Positions 1-5,564 of a DNA stretch of 6,751 nt are shown one piece after another. A model generated the notes under the pieces. The model worked only from the letters and a program-made list of their open reading frames with translations, was not told where the DNA came from and made no database searches. The position numbers and the translations under genes are program-made. The DNA lies in assembly GCA_007131045.1 (NCBI GenBank), contig SLRI01000283.1:1-6751 (forward strand), read 5' to 3'. The number at the start of each line of letters is the position of its first letter. The stretch's first letter is position 1. This DNA comes from Rhodospirillales bacterium. Lineage in GTDB: Bacteria > Pseudomonadota > Alphaproteobacteria > Geminicoccales > Geminicoccaceae.

Positions 1-1
1 C

Positions 2-733
2 GGCCTCGGGCGCCAGGGCCTGATCGAGCGCCGGCCCGACCCGACCAACGCGCGGCGCCGCGCCCTCGGCCTCACGCCGCACGGCCGCACCGTCTTCGCC
101 GAGCTCGACCGTGCCGCCGCAGCCCAGGTGCGATCGCTGCTGGCTCCGCTCGGTGCGGCCGAGCAGGCGGCACTCGCCGGGGCGATGCGCCGCATCCGCC
201 GGCTGCTCGGCGATGCGCCGAAGAGCCGCCCCTTCGTCCTGCGCGATCCCCGCCCGGGCGATCTCGGCTGGATCGTCCACCGCCAGGCCGTCCTCTATAA
301 CCTGGAATACGGCTGGGACTGGACCTTCGAAGCACTCCTCGCCCAGATCGTCAGCGCCTATGTCGCGGACCACCGGCCCGGCCGCGAGCGCTGCTGGATC
401 GCCGAGCGGGACGGCGAGATCGTGGGTGCGGTCTTCGTCGTCCGACACGACGATACCACCGCCAAGCTCCGCCTTCTCTACGTCGAGCCCAACGCCCGCG
501 GCCACGGCCTCGGCCGCCAGCTGGTCGGCGAATGCCTCCGCTTCGCCCAGGGTGCGGGCTACCACCGGCTCACCCTTTGGACCAACGACGTGCTGACGGC
601 GGCGCGCCGCCTCTACGAGGCCGCCGGCTTCGAGCTGATCGAAGAGCAGCCGCACCATAGCTTCGGCCGGCAGCTGGTCGGCCAGACCTGGACGAGGAAT
701 CTCCGCCTTGAAGCCGACCAGCCGGTGAGCTGA
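2..733 (+). CDS. MarR-GNAT fusion: winged-helix regulator fused to N-acetyltransferase (5' end cut off by window edge)
   Basis: The frame is open from the first bases to a TGA at 731-733 and gives 243 visible residues. Fragment residues 1-25 are the wing and following strand of a MarR winged helix: GLIERRPDPTNARRRAL then LTPHGR, the typical turn and wing sequence that follows the recognition helix. A helical stretch follows (about 28-70, the MarR dimerisation helix region). From about residue 77 a complete GNAT acetyltransferase begins (PFVLRDPRPGDLGWIV), with the acetyl-CoA pyrophosphate-binding signature RGHGLG at about 166-171 and the LYEAAGF strand near the C-terminus. MarR-GNAT fusions are a recognised architecture in proteobacteria, but their substrates are mostly unknown. 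The most likely role is acetylation of a small molecule or amine by the same chain that binds DNA. The N-terminal DNA-binding helices lie outside the window, so the start cannot be given. Confidence 0.9.
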   Translation, partial: GLGRQGLIERRPDPTNARRRALGLTPHGRTVFAELDRAAAAQVRSLLAPLGAAEQAALAGAMRRIRRLLGDAPKSRPFVLRDPRPGDLGWIVHRQAVLYNLEYGWDWTFEALLAQIVSAYVADHRPGRERCWIAERDGEIVGAVFVVRHDDTTAKLRLLYVEPNARGHGLGRQLVGECLRFAQGAGYHRLTLWTNDVLTAARRLYEAAGFELIEEQPHHSFGRQLVGQTWTRNLRLEADQPVS

Positions 734-742
734 TGCCGGGCT

Positions 743-772
743 TTGCGTCTGGAGCCCTATCCTCCATATAGG
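743..772 (+). promoter_or_regulatory. Weak sigma-70-like promoter candidate with a 17-bp palindrome, upstream of the DUF2948 gene
   Basis: TTGCGT (743-748) and TATAGG (767-772) are 18 bases apart and match the -35 and -10 consensus at 3/6 and 4/6 positions. The -10 lies in a small inverted repeat, CCTAT (756-760) and ATAGG (768-772), separated by 7 bases, which could be an operator. The stretch is AT-richer than its surroundings and sits in the only sizeable gap between the MarR-GNAT gene and the next gene. This is inference from composition and spacing only. Confidence 0.3.
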
Positions 773-849
773 TGCGAGAGAGGCGTGGTCGGCCGGGTGC
801 TCGGTCGATGTCGCGCGAGGGAAGAGTTCTGGTGGAGCGGGTGCAGGTG

Positions 850-1335
850 ATGAGCGAGGTGGCAACCGACGAGGCGGTGCGGCTGCGGGCCGAGGACGTC
901 GAGGATCTGGCGGTGATCGCGGCCCTCTTGCAGGACGCGCGGATCAGCTTGCGCGAGATGGTGTTCGATCCCGAGGAGCGGAGCTTCATCGCGGCGTTCA
1001 CCCGCTACCGCCGCGAGCTGCAGGCTGATCCGACCAGCTGCGACGGCCTGACCGAGGTGCAGAGCGCGCTCCGGGTCGATTGTGTCGAGGCGGTCAAGCA
1101 CCGGCAGCTCGACCCCGACGATCTCGACCGCGAGCTTTCGCTCTTGACCATCGCCACGGCCCCGGGCGACCGGCATCTGTTTCACCTCGAGCTGGTCTTC
1201 GACGAGGGTGTGCAGATCCAGCTGCGCAGCGACTGCATCGACGCGCTGCTCGAGGATTTCGGTGAGCCTCGCCGTTCGGTGAAGACGCCCTGCGACCACT
1301 TCGCCGAGGAGTTCGGTCTTGCGTCGCGGACCTGA
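850..1335 (+). CDS. DUF2948 family protein
   Basis: This 161-residue product matches the alphaproteobacterial DUF2948 family: an N-terminal block LRLRAEDVEDLAVIAALLQDA-like (here VRLRAEDVEDLAVIAALLQD at about 11-30), an FIAAFTRYRRE segment, and the C-terminal beta-rich part with LVFDEGVQIQLRSDCIDALLEDFGEP. The function is unknown. In alphaproteobacteria the family usually sits in the murA/hisD/UPF0262 neighbourhood, which agrees with the genes that follow here. There are no signal peptide or membrane segments, so it is probably cytosolic. The start is uncertain. ATG 850 gives the short leader before the VRLRAED block that family members normally have. GTG 832 has a better ribosome-binding site (AGGGA at 818-822, 9 bases before it) and would add 6 residues. 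ATG 808 is also in frame. Confidence 0.88.
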   Translation: MSEVATDEAVRLRAEDVEDLAVIAALLQDARISLREMVFDPEERSFIAAFTRYRRELQADPTSCDGLTEVQSALRVDCVEAVKHRQLDPDDLDRELSLLTIATAPGDRHLFHLELVFDEGVQIQLRSDCIDALLEDFGEPRRSVKTPCDHFAEEFGLASRT

Positions 1336-1399
1336 GCCACGGGGTGGCCACCGCCGGCGGCCGGCGTGAGCCGGCTGGTGCGCCCGGAGCTCTGCCGCT

Positions 1400-1405
1400 G
1401 GGAGG
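1400..1405 (+). promoter_or_regulatory. Ribosome-binding site of the UPF0262 gene
   Basis: GGGAGG lies 7 bases before ATG 1413. It is the strongest Shine-Dalgarno match on the plus strand of the window. It settles the start at 1413 rather than an in-frame position further upstream, which would add residues with no family counterpart. Confidence 0.8.
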
Positions 1406-1412
1406 TCGGCTC

Positions 1413-1913
1413 ATGAGCGCCCCCGACCGGCCGGACGAGGCGGCGCCGCCGCCCGAGCGGATCACCGCGATCGAGCTCGACGAGAAGAGCATCGCCCGCT
1501 GGTCGCCCGAGATCGAGCACGAGCGCAATGTCGCGATTTTCGACCTGCTCGAGGACAACAACTTCGCGCTGAAAGACCGCGGCAACGGCCCCTACCGGCT
1601 GTTCTTGAGCCTGCGCGACGCGACCCTGGTCTTCGCACTCGAAAACGCGGCCGGCGAGACCATCGAGCTGACCTTGTCGGCGCGGCCGCTGAGACGGGTC
1701 ATCAAGGACTACTTCTTGATCTGCGAGAGCTATTTCGGGGCCATACGCGGGGCTGCGCCCGGGCGCATCGAGGCGATCGACATGGCCAGGCGCGGCCTGC
1801 ACAACGAAGGGGCGGAGATCCTCCAGGACGCCTTGGCCGACCGGGTGACGATGGACGCCAATACCGCGCGGCGCCTGTTCACCCTCGTCTGCGTCCTCCA
1901 TCTGCGTGGCTGA
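1413..1913 (+). CDS. UPF0262 family protein
   Basis: The product is 166 residues, close to the usual UPF0262 length of about 160. Family hallmarks are visible: ERITAIELDEKSIARWSPEIEHERNVAIFDLLEDN near the N-terminus (about 17-51), the GPYRLFLSLRD strand, the LSARPLRRVIKDYFLICESYF block in the middle, and a C-terminal MARRGLHNEGAEIL / NTARRLFTLVCVLHLRG region. The family is widespread in alphaproteobacteria and has no established biochemical activity. Its usual neighbours are hisD upstream and the small phosphatase downstream; here hisD is not between it and DUF2948. No signal peptide or membrane segment is seen. It lies 77 bases after the DUF2948 stop and 39 bases before the phosphatase gene, probably in the same transcript. 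Confidence 0.92.
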   Translation: MSAPDRPDEAAPPPERITAIELDEKSIARWSPEIEHERNVAIFDLLEDNNFALKDRGNGPYRLFLSLRDATLVFALENAAGETIELTLSARPLRRVIKDYFLICESYFGAIRGAAPGRIEAIDMARRGLHNEGAEILQDALADRVTMDANTARRLFTLVCVLHLRG

Positions 1914-1920
1914 GCCGCCG

Positions 1921-1953
1921 ATGTCCCGCCAGGCCCGGCGAGCGACCCGTTGA
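1921..1953 (+). CDS. Possible 10-codon upstream ORF overlapping the phosphatase start
   Basis: ATG 1921 opens a frame for MSRQARRATR whose TGA (1951-1953) overlaps ATG 1953 of the phosphatase gene as TGATG. Such an overlap allows reinitiation or coupling. No good ribosome-binding site precedes ATG 1921, and a 10-codon frame in GC-rich DNA can easily arise by chance. Confidence 0.15.
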   Translation: MSRQARRATR

Positions 1954-2402
1954 TGAGCCGCGACCTGCCGGGGTCCGTGCTGTTCGCCTGCACGATGAAC
2001 CAGATCCGCTCGCCGATCGCCGAGGCGCTGCTCAAATACCTGCACGGCAGCCGGATCTTCGTGCAGAGTGCCGGGGTGCGCGCCGGTGGGTCGGTCGATC
2101 CCTTCGCCGTCATGGTCATGGACGAGCTCGGCATCGATCTCGAGCGGCACCGGACCCGCGACTTCGATGCGCTCGACGACGACTATTTCGACCTGGTGAT
2201 CTCGCTCTCGCCCGAGGCCCAGCACCGGGCGGTCGAGCTCACCCGGAACAATGCCTGCGATCTCGAGTTCTGGCACATGCCGGACCCGAGCCTGGTCGAG
2301 GGCTCGCGCGAGCAGCGTCTCGACGCCTATCGCGATCTCCGCGACCTTCTCCTGCGCCGCATCCGCCAGCGCTTCCCGCCGACCGCCACGCCGGCGCTTT
2401 GA
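1953..2402 (+). CDS. Low-molecular-weight protein tyrosine phosphatase / ArsC-like protein
   Basis: This 149-residue protein has the LMW-PTP fold signature. The P-loop CX5RS is at C13-TMNQI-R19-S20 directly after the first hydrophobic strand (SVLFA), and the catalytic-acid motif DPS is at D111 (HMPDPSL). Family knowledge gives C13 as the nucleophile, R19 as the phosphate binder and D111 as the general acid. The same fold serves tyrosine phosphatases and thioredoxin-type arsenate reductases. The additional cysteines needed for the ArsC redox relay are not seen in the expected C-terminal positions (the only other cysteine is C102), so a phosphatase is more likely. This is the phosphatase that usually follows UPF0262 in alphaproteobacteria. 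The ribosome-binding site is weak. ATG 1953 is chosen over TTG 1950. Confidence 0.9.
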   Translation: MSRDLPGSVLFACTMNQIRSPIAEALLKYLHGSRIFVQSAGVRAGGSVDPFAVMVMDELGIDLERHRTRDFDALDDDYFDLVISLSPEAQHRAVELTRNNACDLEFWHMPDPSLVEGSREQRLDAYRDLRDLLLRRIRQRFPPTATPAL

Positions 2403-2424
2403 CGCCCAGCCCCTTGACCCCCAG

Positions 2425-2452
2425 GCCGGCGCGGCTCATGAGGAGCGCCGGC
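2425..2452 (+). repeat. GC-rich 8-bp inverted repeat between the phosphatase and maf genes
   Basis: GCCGGCGC (2425-2432) and GCGCCGGC (2445-2452) are exact reverse complements separated by 12 bases, so the transcript of this intergenic gap can form a stable hairpin. Only two T residues follow, so it is not a convincing intrinsic terminator. It sits where infA is found in many related genomes and about 40 bases before the unusual TTG start of maf. Confidence 0.45.
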
Positions 2453-2493
2453 TTCCACCGCAGCCTCCTCCCACCCACTCGAAACTGTCCCTC

Positions 2494-3111
2494 TTGTCCC
2501 AGCCCCTGCTCGTTCTCGCCTCCTCATCGCCCCGCCGCCTCGATCTCCTGCGCCAGGTCGGCATCGAGCCCGACCGGATCATCGTGCCCGAGATCGACGA
2601 GACGATCGGCAAGGGCGAGCTGCCGCACCGCCACGCCGAGCGCCTGGCAGCCGAAAAGGCGCGGGCGGTGGCCGAGCGGCTCGATGCCCCGGGCCCCGAC
2701 GCCCTGGACCCCGACGCCCTGGCTTACGTGCTCGCCGCCGACACGGTGGTCGCCTGCGGCCGGCGGATCCTGCCCAAGGTGACCGACGAGGCGACCGCCG
2801 CCTGGTGCCTCGAGCTCCTGTCCGGCCGCCGCCACCGGGTGCACGGCGGCATCGCGGTGGTGACGCCGCAAGGCCGCCTCGTCGCCCGTGTCGTCACCAC
2901 CCAGGTGCGCTTCAAGCGCTTGGCGCCGGGTGAAACCGCGGCCTACCTCGCCAGCGGCGAGTGGCAGGGCAAGGCCGGTGGCTATGCGATCCAGGGCCGG
3001 GCCGCGGCCTTCATCCCCTGGATCAACGGCTCTTATGCCAACGTGGTCGGGCTGCCGCTGGTCGAGACGCTGGGCCTGCTCGAGGGGCTCGGCTGGCGGC
3101 GGCGGCCATGA
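2494..3111 (+). CDS. maf: Maf/YhdE-type nucleoside triphosphate pyrophosphatase
   Basis: The product is 205 residues, a normal Maf length. Maf proteins hydrolyse nucleoside triphosphates to the monophosphate and pyrophosphate as house-cleaning enzymes, and some restrain septation. The N-terminal phosphate-binding motif SSSPRR is at 10-15, the catalytic ADTVV aspartate is D83, and the substrate-pocket segment KAGGYAIQG starts at K160 and is followed by INGSYANVVGLPLVET. These segments resemble E. coli YhdE (dTTP/UTP pyrophosphatase) more than the YceF group. The start is TTG 2494: it is the only ATG, GTG or TTG in frame between the upstream stop and the SSSPRR motif. No Shine-Dalgarno sequence precedes it, which is unusual. 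A 15-bp tandem duplication encodes PDALD-PDALA at about 68-77. The stop overlaps the next gene as ATGA. Confidence 0.93.
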   Translation: MSQPLLVLASSSPRRLDLLRQVGIEPDRIIVPEIDETIGKGELPHRHAERLAAEKARAVAERLDAPGPDALDPDALAYVLAADTVVACGRRILPKVTDEATAAWCLELLSGRRHRVHGGIAVVTPQGRLVARVVTTQVRFKRLAPGETAAYLASGEWQGKAGGYAIQGRAAAFIPWINGSYANVVGLPLVETLGLLEGLGWRRRP

Positions 3112-4346
3112 CCATCGAGCTCGTGGTCGAGCCGGTCGCCCACGCCGGAGGCGAGTCCGGGGGCGATACGCTCGCCATGGCGATCGTCGCGGACGGCGCG
3201 CTCACCGATCTCTGGAGCGTCGAGCGCAGCGCCGCCGCCATCGAGGACCGGCTGTTTCTCGCCCGGGTGAGCGGCATCGAGCCCGCCGTCGACGGCGCCT
3301 TCCTCGACCACGGCGACCCGCGGCCGGGGTTCATCGTCGGCAAGGACGCGCGGTTTCGCCGTGGCCTCTCGAAGAAGGTCTCGATCAAGCACTGCCTGGA
3401 CGACGGCGAGTGGCTGATCGTCCAGGGCGTGCGCGCGGCCGAGGGCGACAAGGGCGCCCGGTTCACCACCGACCTCCGGCTGGAGGGCCAAAGCCTCGTC
3501 TACCGGCCGTACGGCGATGCGGTCACGGCGGCGCGCGGCATCCGCCCGAGTGACCGCGAGGCGGCCGTTGCGCTGGGTCGCCGGCTGTTGCAGGCAGCCG
3601 GCGGCGAGGGCGGGCTGGTCGTGCGGCGGCTGGCCCTGGCGCTGGACGAGGCGACGCTCGGAGCCCAGCTCGGCGAACTGGTCGAAGGCTGGCGGCAGTT
3701 GCGGCAGCGGCCGAAGGCTGCCGACCGGCGGCCCGGGCCGCTCGGCTTCGGGCCGAGCCCGATGTCCCGGCTGCTCTGGCGCGGGCTCGAGCTCGGCCCG
3801 TCCCGGCTCGTCCTCGCCGACGACGCACTCCGCGCCGAGGTGCGTCGGCTGCTCGAGGGCCTGCCCGAAGCGCTCCGCCCCGAGCTCGAGGTTCTGGGCG
3901 GCAGCGGCGGTGGTGCCTTCGCCGCCAGCGGCGTGGCCGACGCGCTCGCCGAGGCCGTAGCACCCGAGGTGGCGCTGCCCGGCGGCGGCCGGCTGATCGT
4001 CGAGGAGACCGCGGCCTGTGTGGCGATCGACGTCGACGGCGGCGGCCGGCCGGCGCTCGAGGTCGATCTCGAGGCTGCTGCCGTCATCGGCCGGCTGGTC
4101 CGGCTGCGCAATCTGGGCGGCACGCTGATCGTCGATTTCGTCGATCTTCGCGGCAAGCAGCAACAGCAGCGCCTCGCCCAGGCGCTCGAGCGGGCGTTTC
4201 GCGACGATCCGCTGCCGGTCCAGATCTATCCGATGTCACCTTTGGGCATCGTCCAGATCAGCCGGGCGAGGCGCGGCGGCCAGCCCGTCCGGGCGATGAT
4301 GCGGATCTGTGCCGCTTGTGGCGGCAGCGGCCGGGTGACAGCGTGA
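3108..4346 (+). CDS. rng: Compact ribonuclease E/G family endoribonuclease
   Basis: The product is 412 residues, shorter than E. coli RNase G (489). It starts at ATG 3108, overlapping the maf stop by 4 bases. The N-terminal S1-like region is at about 20-125 (RVSGIEPAVDGAFLDHG). The RNase H-like/DNase-like catalytic part carries the two magnesium-binding aspartates, D308 (AIDVDGG) and D343 (IVDFVDL), corresponding to D303 and D346 of E. coli RNase E. The C-terminus has CxxC (C401, C404) followed by GGSG, the zinc-link region. There are departures from the E. coli enzyme: the 5'-monophosphate sensor VRT is VRR here (R173-R174), catalytic N305 is D310, and the short loop between D308 and the LEAA helix is about 8 residues shorter. 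It is probably an RNA-processing enzyme distinct from the main RNase E. The gene symbol is by family and context. Confidence 0.9.
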   Translation: MTIELVVEPVAHAGGESGGDTLAMAIVADGALTDLWSVERSAAAIEDRLFLARVSGIEPAVDGAFLDHGDPRPGFIVGKDARFRRGLSKKVSIKHCLDDGEWLIVQGVRAAEGDKGARFTTDLRLEGQSLVYRPYGDAVTAARGIRPSDREAAVALGRRLLQAAGGEGGLVVRRLALALDEATLGAQLGELVEGWRQLRQRPKAADRRPGPLGFGPSPMSRLLWRGLELGPSRLVLADDALRAEVRRLLEGLPEALRPELEVLGGSGGGAFAASGVADALAEAVAPEVALPGGGRLIVEETAACVAIDVDGGGRPALEVDLEAAAVIGRLVRLRNLGGTLIVDFVDLRGKQQQQRLAQALERAFRDDPLPVQIYPMSPLGIVQISRARRGGQPVRAMMRICAACGGSGRVTA

Positions 4347-4564
4347 CCAGCGAGCGCGAGGCCCAGCCGATCCCCGCCCGGCGCCGGCGGCGTTGCCCCA
4401 ACTGCGCCAAGCCCATGGTCATGCGCTATCGGCCGTTCTGCTCGCCCCGCTGCCGCGATCTCGATCTCGGCCGCTGGCTCGACGGCGCCTATGCGGTGCC
4501 GGCGGTCGAGATCGACGACGACGAGGACTTCAGCCCGGAGCCCGAGCCGCCCGAGGGCGACTGA
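4343..4564 (+). CDS. yacG: DNA gyrase inhibitor YacG (small zinc-finger protein)
   Basis: This 73-residue protein starts at GTG 4343 and overlaps the rng stop as GTGA. It has the four-cysteine zinc site C18-x2-C21-x11-C33-x3-C37 with the family sequence RYRPFCSPRCRDLDLGRWL. The 11-residue spacing, against 15 in E. coli, is the usual alphaproteobacterial form. An acidic tail (VEIDDDEDF and following) ends the protein. E. coli YacG binds GyrB and inhibits gyrase; the same role here is inferred from family. It is the last gene of the plus-strand run. No clear terminator lies in the 9 bases before the convergent minus-strand gene, so the two transcripts probably overlap. Confidence 0.93.
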   Translation: MTSEREAQPIPARRRRRCPNCAKPMVMRYRPFCSPRCRDLDLGRWLDGAYAVPAVEIDDDEDFSPEPEPPEGD

Positions 4565-4573
4565 CCGGGCCGT

Positions 4574-5173
4574 TCAAGACCCGTCGAACGAGTTGGCGAT
4601 CGCCGTGAAATGCCTCAGCCGCTCTTCGTTGAAGGTCCGGATATTGGCGGCGTGGCGGCTGTCGTCATCGGCCAGCAGCACGACCTTGACGATCAGGCCC
4701 ACGGGCTCGACCCCGAACCGGCAGGTGAGCTCGCTCTCGCTGGGCCCGTCGCCACAGGCCGCGAGCGGCAGCCGGCTCAAGCCCTCGAGGCCGGCGACCA
4801 GAGACGCGATCGCGCGGCGGAACATCTCGCCGGCGAACGGGCTGTCCGGGTCCTCGCCCAGCTCGCGCACGGCATCGGCGACACGGTCGAGATCGAGGAT
4901 CATCTGCCGCTCGAGCCAGGCCTCGGGGTCCTCCCAGGCGAGCGCGTCCGCCCGCCGATCGAGCGGCCGCAGCGAAAGGCGGCTCAAGGCCCGAAACGCC
5001 CCCTCCTCGGCCTGGACGATCGCGCGCAAACCATCATCCGCCGCCATGCTGCAGCCCAGACCCAGTTGCTCGGGATCGGCCATTCTCTCACAAAGAGTTG
5101 CAGCCGCAGCCGATCCCGGCGCTGCGAGCCAGCCGGCGAGCAGCAGGGCCGTACCGCTCAGGCGGCGATCCAT
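4574..5173 (-). CDS. Secreted hypothetical protein
   Basis: This 199-residue protein has a clear Sec signal peptide: MDRR, a hydrophobic core at about 5-18 (LSGTALLLAGWLAA), and a small-residue cleavage region GSAAAA ending near residue 25. The mature part has four cysteines (C28, C41, C140, C151), which could form two disulfides in the periplasm. It is largely helical and acidic, with no motif I recognise. The ATG at 5173 lies inside the end of the upstream ACT-domain gene (16-base overlap), and GAGAAG, 5 bases before it, is a plausible ribosome-binding site. The overlap suggests translational coupling and co-expression with the ACT protein. The function is unknown. Confidence 0.8.
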   Translation of the reverse strand: MDRRLSGTALLLAGWLAAPGSAAAATLCERMADPEQLGLGCSMAADDGLRAIVQAEEGAFRALSRLSLRPLDRRADALAWEDPEAWLERQMILDLDRVADAVRELGEDPDSPFAGEMFRRAIASLVAGLEGLSRLPLAACGDGPSESELTCRFGVEPVGLIVKVVLLADDDSRHAANIRTFNEERLRHFTAIANSFDGS

Positions 5174-5421
5174 CGGCGCTTCTCGGAGAACAACACACCG
5201 GTGACCGAAACCACCCGGCCGAGCCGCTTGGCCAGGAGCGCCGCCTGCGCCGCATCGATCTCGCTCATCTGCAAGTCCACGACCAACTCATCGGCGAAAC
5301 CACCGGTGCGGCTGGCATGGCACTGGTCCGGCACGAAGCCGTGAAGAGCAAAAACCTCGAGAACCCGCGGCAAAGCCGCCGGATCGGCATCCGAATGAAC
5401 GGAGAAACAAAAAGTCGACAT
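5158..5421 (-). CDS. Small stand-alone ACT-domain protein
   Basis: This 87-residue protein is essentially one ACT domain. A first strand FCFSVHSD (about 4-11) is followed by the ADPAALPRVLEVFALHGFVPDQ helix region (12-33). The ELVVDLQM strand is at 45-52, the helix DAAQAALLAKRLGRV at about 56-70, and the last strand VVSVTGVLF at 70-78. ACT domains are small-molecule, usually amino-acid, sensors. The pattern of a regulator helix followed by a hydrophobic strand resembles the small regulatory subunit of acetolactate synthase (IlvN/IlvM), but no catalytic IlvB-like gene is in the window, so the partner and ligand are unknown. GGCGGG at 5436-5431, 9 bases before the ATG, is the only candidate ribosome-binding site, and it lies in one arm of a long inverted repeat. 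The gene follows a terminator by only 28 bases and overlaps the secreted-protein gene. Confidence 0.82.
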   Translation of the reverse strand: MSTFCFSVHSDADPAALPRVLEVFALHGFVPDQCHASRTGGFADELVVDLQMSEIDAAQAALLAKRLGRVVSVTGVLFSEKRRWIAA

Positions 5422-5430
5422 GGGATACTA

Positions 5431-5511
5431 CCCGCCAGGTGATGACACGAAAAAACGCCCAGACCCGGTCTCAACGCGAGACCGGGCGGCTAATTCGCAG
5501 CACCTGGCGGG
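5431..5511. repeat. 81-bp nested inverted repeat upstream of the ACT-domain gene
   Basis: CCCGCCAGGTG (5431-5441) and CACCTGGCGGG (5501-5511) are perfect 11-bp reverse complements enclosing a second, independent hairpin (5457-5490). In the minus-strand transcript the downstream arm contains GGCGGG, the candidate ribosome-binding site of the ACT gene. Formation of the outer stem would therefore hide it. The arrangement could be a leader regulatory RNA or a small palindromic repeat unit; copy number in the genome would distinguish them. Confidence 0.7.
5450..5490 (-). terminator. Intrinsic terminator, minus strand, upstream of the ACT-domain gene
   Basis: Read on the minus strand, CCCGGTCTC (5486-5478), a 5-base loop, then GAGACCGGG (5472-5464) form a perfect 9-bp stem. 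An outer GCC/GGC pairing (5490-5488 with 5459-5457) brings the base of the hairpin to within one base of a run of six T (5455-5450). The plus strand has no T run after the hairpin, so the direction is clear. It ends transcription either from the DUF433 side or, as an attenuator, within the leader of the ACT gene. Only 28 bases separate the T run from the ACT start, leaving almost no room for a separate promoter. Confidence 0.75.
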
Positions 5512-5521
5512 CCATGCTCAT
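5471..5521 (-). CDS. Possible 16-codon leader peptide before the ACT-domain gene
   Basis: ATG 5521 opens a frame for MSMARQVLRISRPVSR with a TGA at 5473-5471, at the junction of loop and 3' arm of the terminator hairpin. Its codons 4-7 form the upstream arm of the outer inverted repeat, and codons 12-15 form the 5' arm of the terminator. A ribosome on this frame would therefore disturb both structures. The peptide has V, L, I and V but no run of one amino acid, so it is not a classic amino-acid attenuator peptide. GGGGTGG just upstream is a weak ribosome-binding site. The coding status is speculative. Confidence 0.25.
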   Translation of the reverse strand: MSMARQVLRISRPVSR

Positions 5522-5527
5522 GCCACC

Positions 5528-5556
5528 CCGTTACGACGGAGCTGTGGTCAGGTCAA
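5528..5556 (-). promoter_or_regulatory. Weak promoter candidate for the leader/ACT-gene transcript
   Basis: On the minus strand TTGACC (5556-5551, 5/6 to the -35 consensus) is followed after 17 bases by TAACGG (5533-5528), a poor -10. If used, transcription would begin close to ATG 5521, making the leader frame almost leaderless. The weak -10 keeps confidence low. Confidence 0.22.
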
Positions 5557-5564
5557 GGGAAGAG

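Noticed and set aside
1336..1412. GCCGGC repeats in the gap before UPF0262 as a terminator or operator
   Set aside because: GCCGGC is self-complementary and very frequent in this GC-rich sequence. There is no T run and no longer symmetry.
1182..2276. A 364-codon minus-strand open frame opposite DUF2948, UPF0262 and the phosphatase
   Set aside because: It spans three real genes and the gaps between them on the other strand. Its translation has no recognisable domain.
3033..4163. A 376-codon minus-strand open frame opposite maf and rng
   Set aside because: It lies opposite unmistakable Maf and RNase E/G proteins and its product is composition-driven, with no motif.
5501..5530. Sequence resembling the 5' end of 5S rRNA (CCTGGCGGGCCATG)
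   Set aside because: The similarity ends after about 14 bases. The conserved 5S interior is absent, and the matching 3' end does not lie about 115 bases away.
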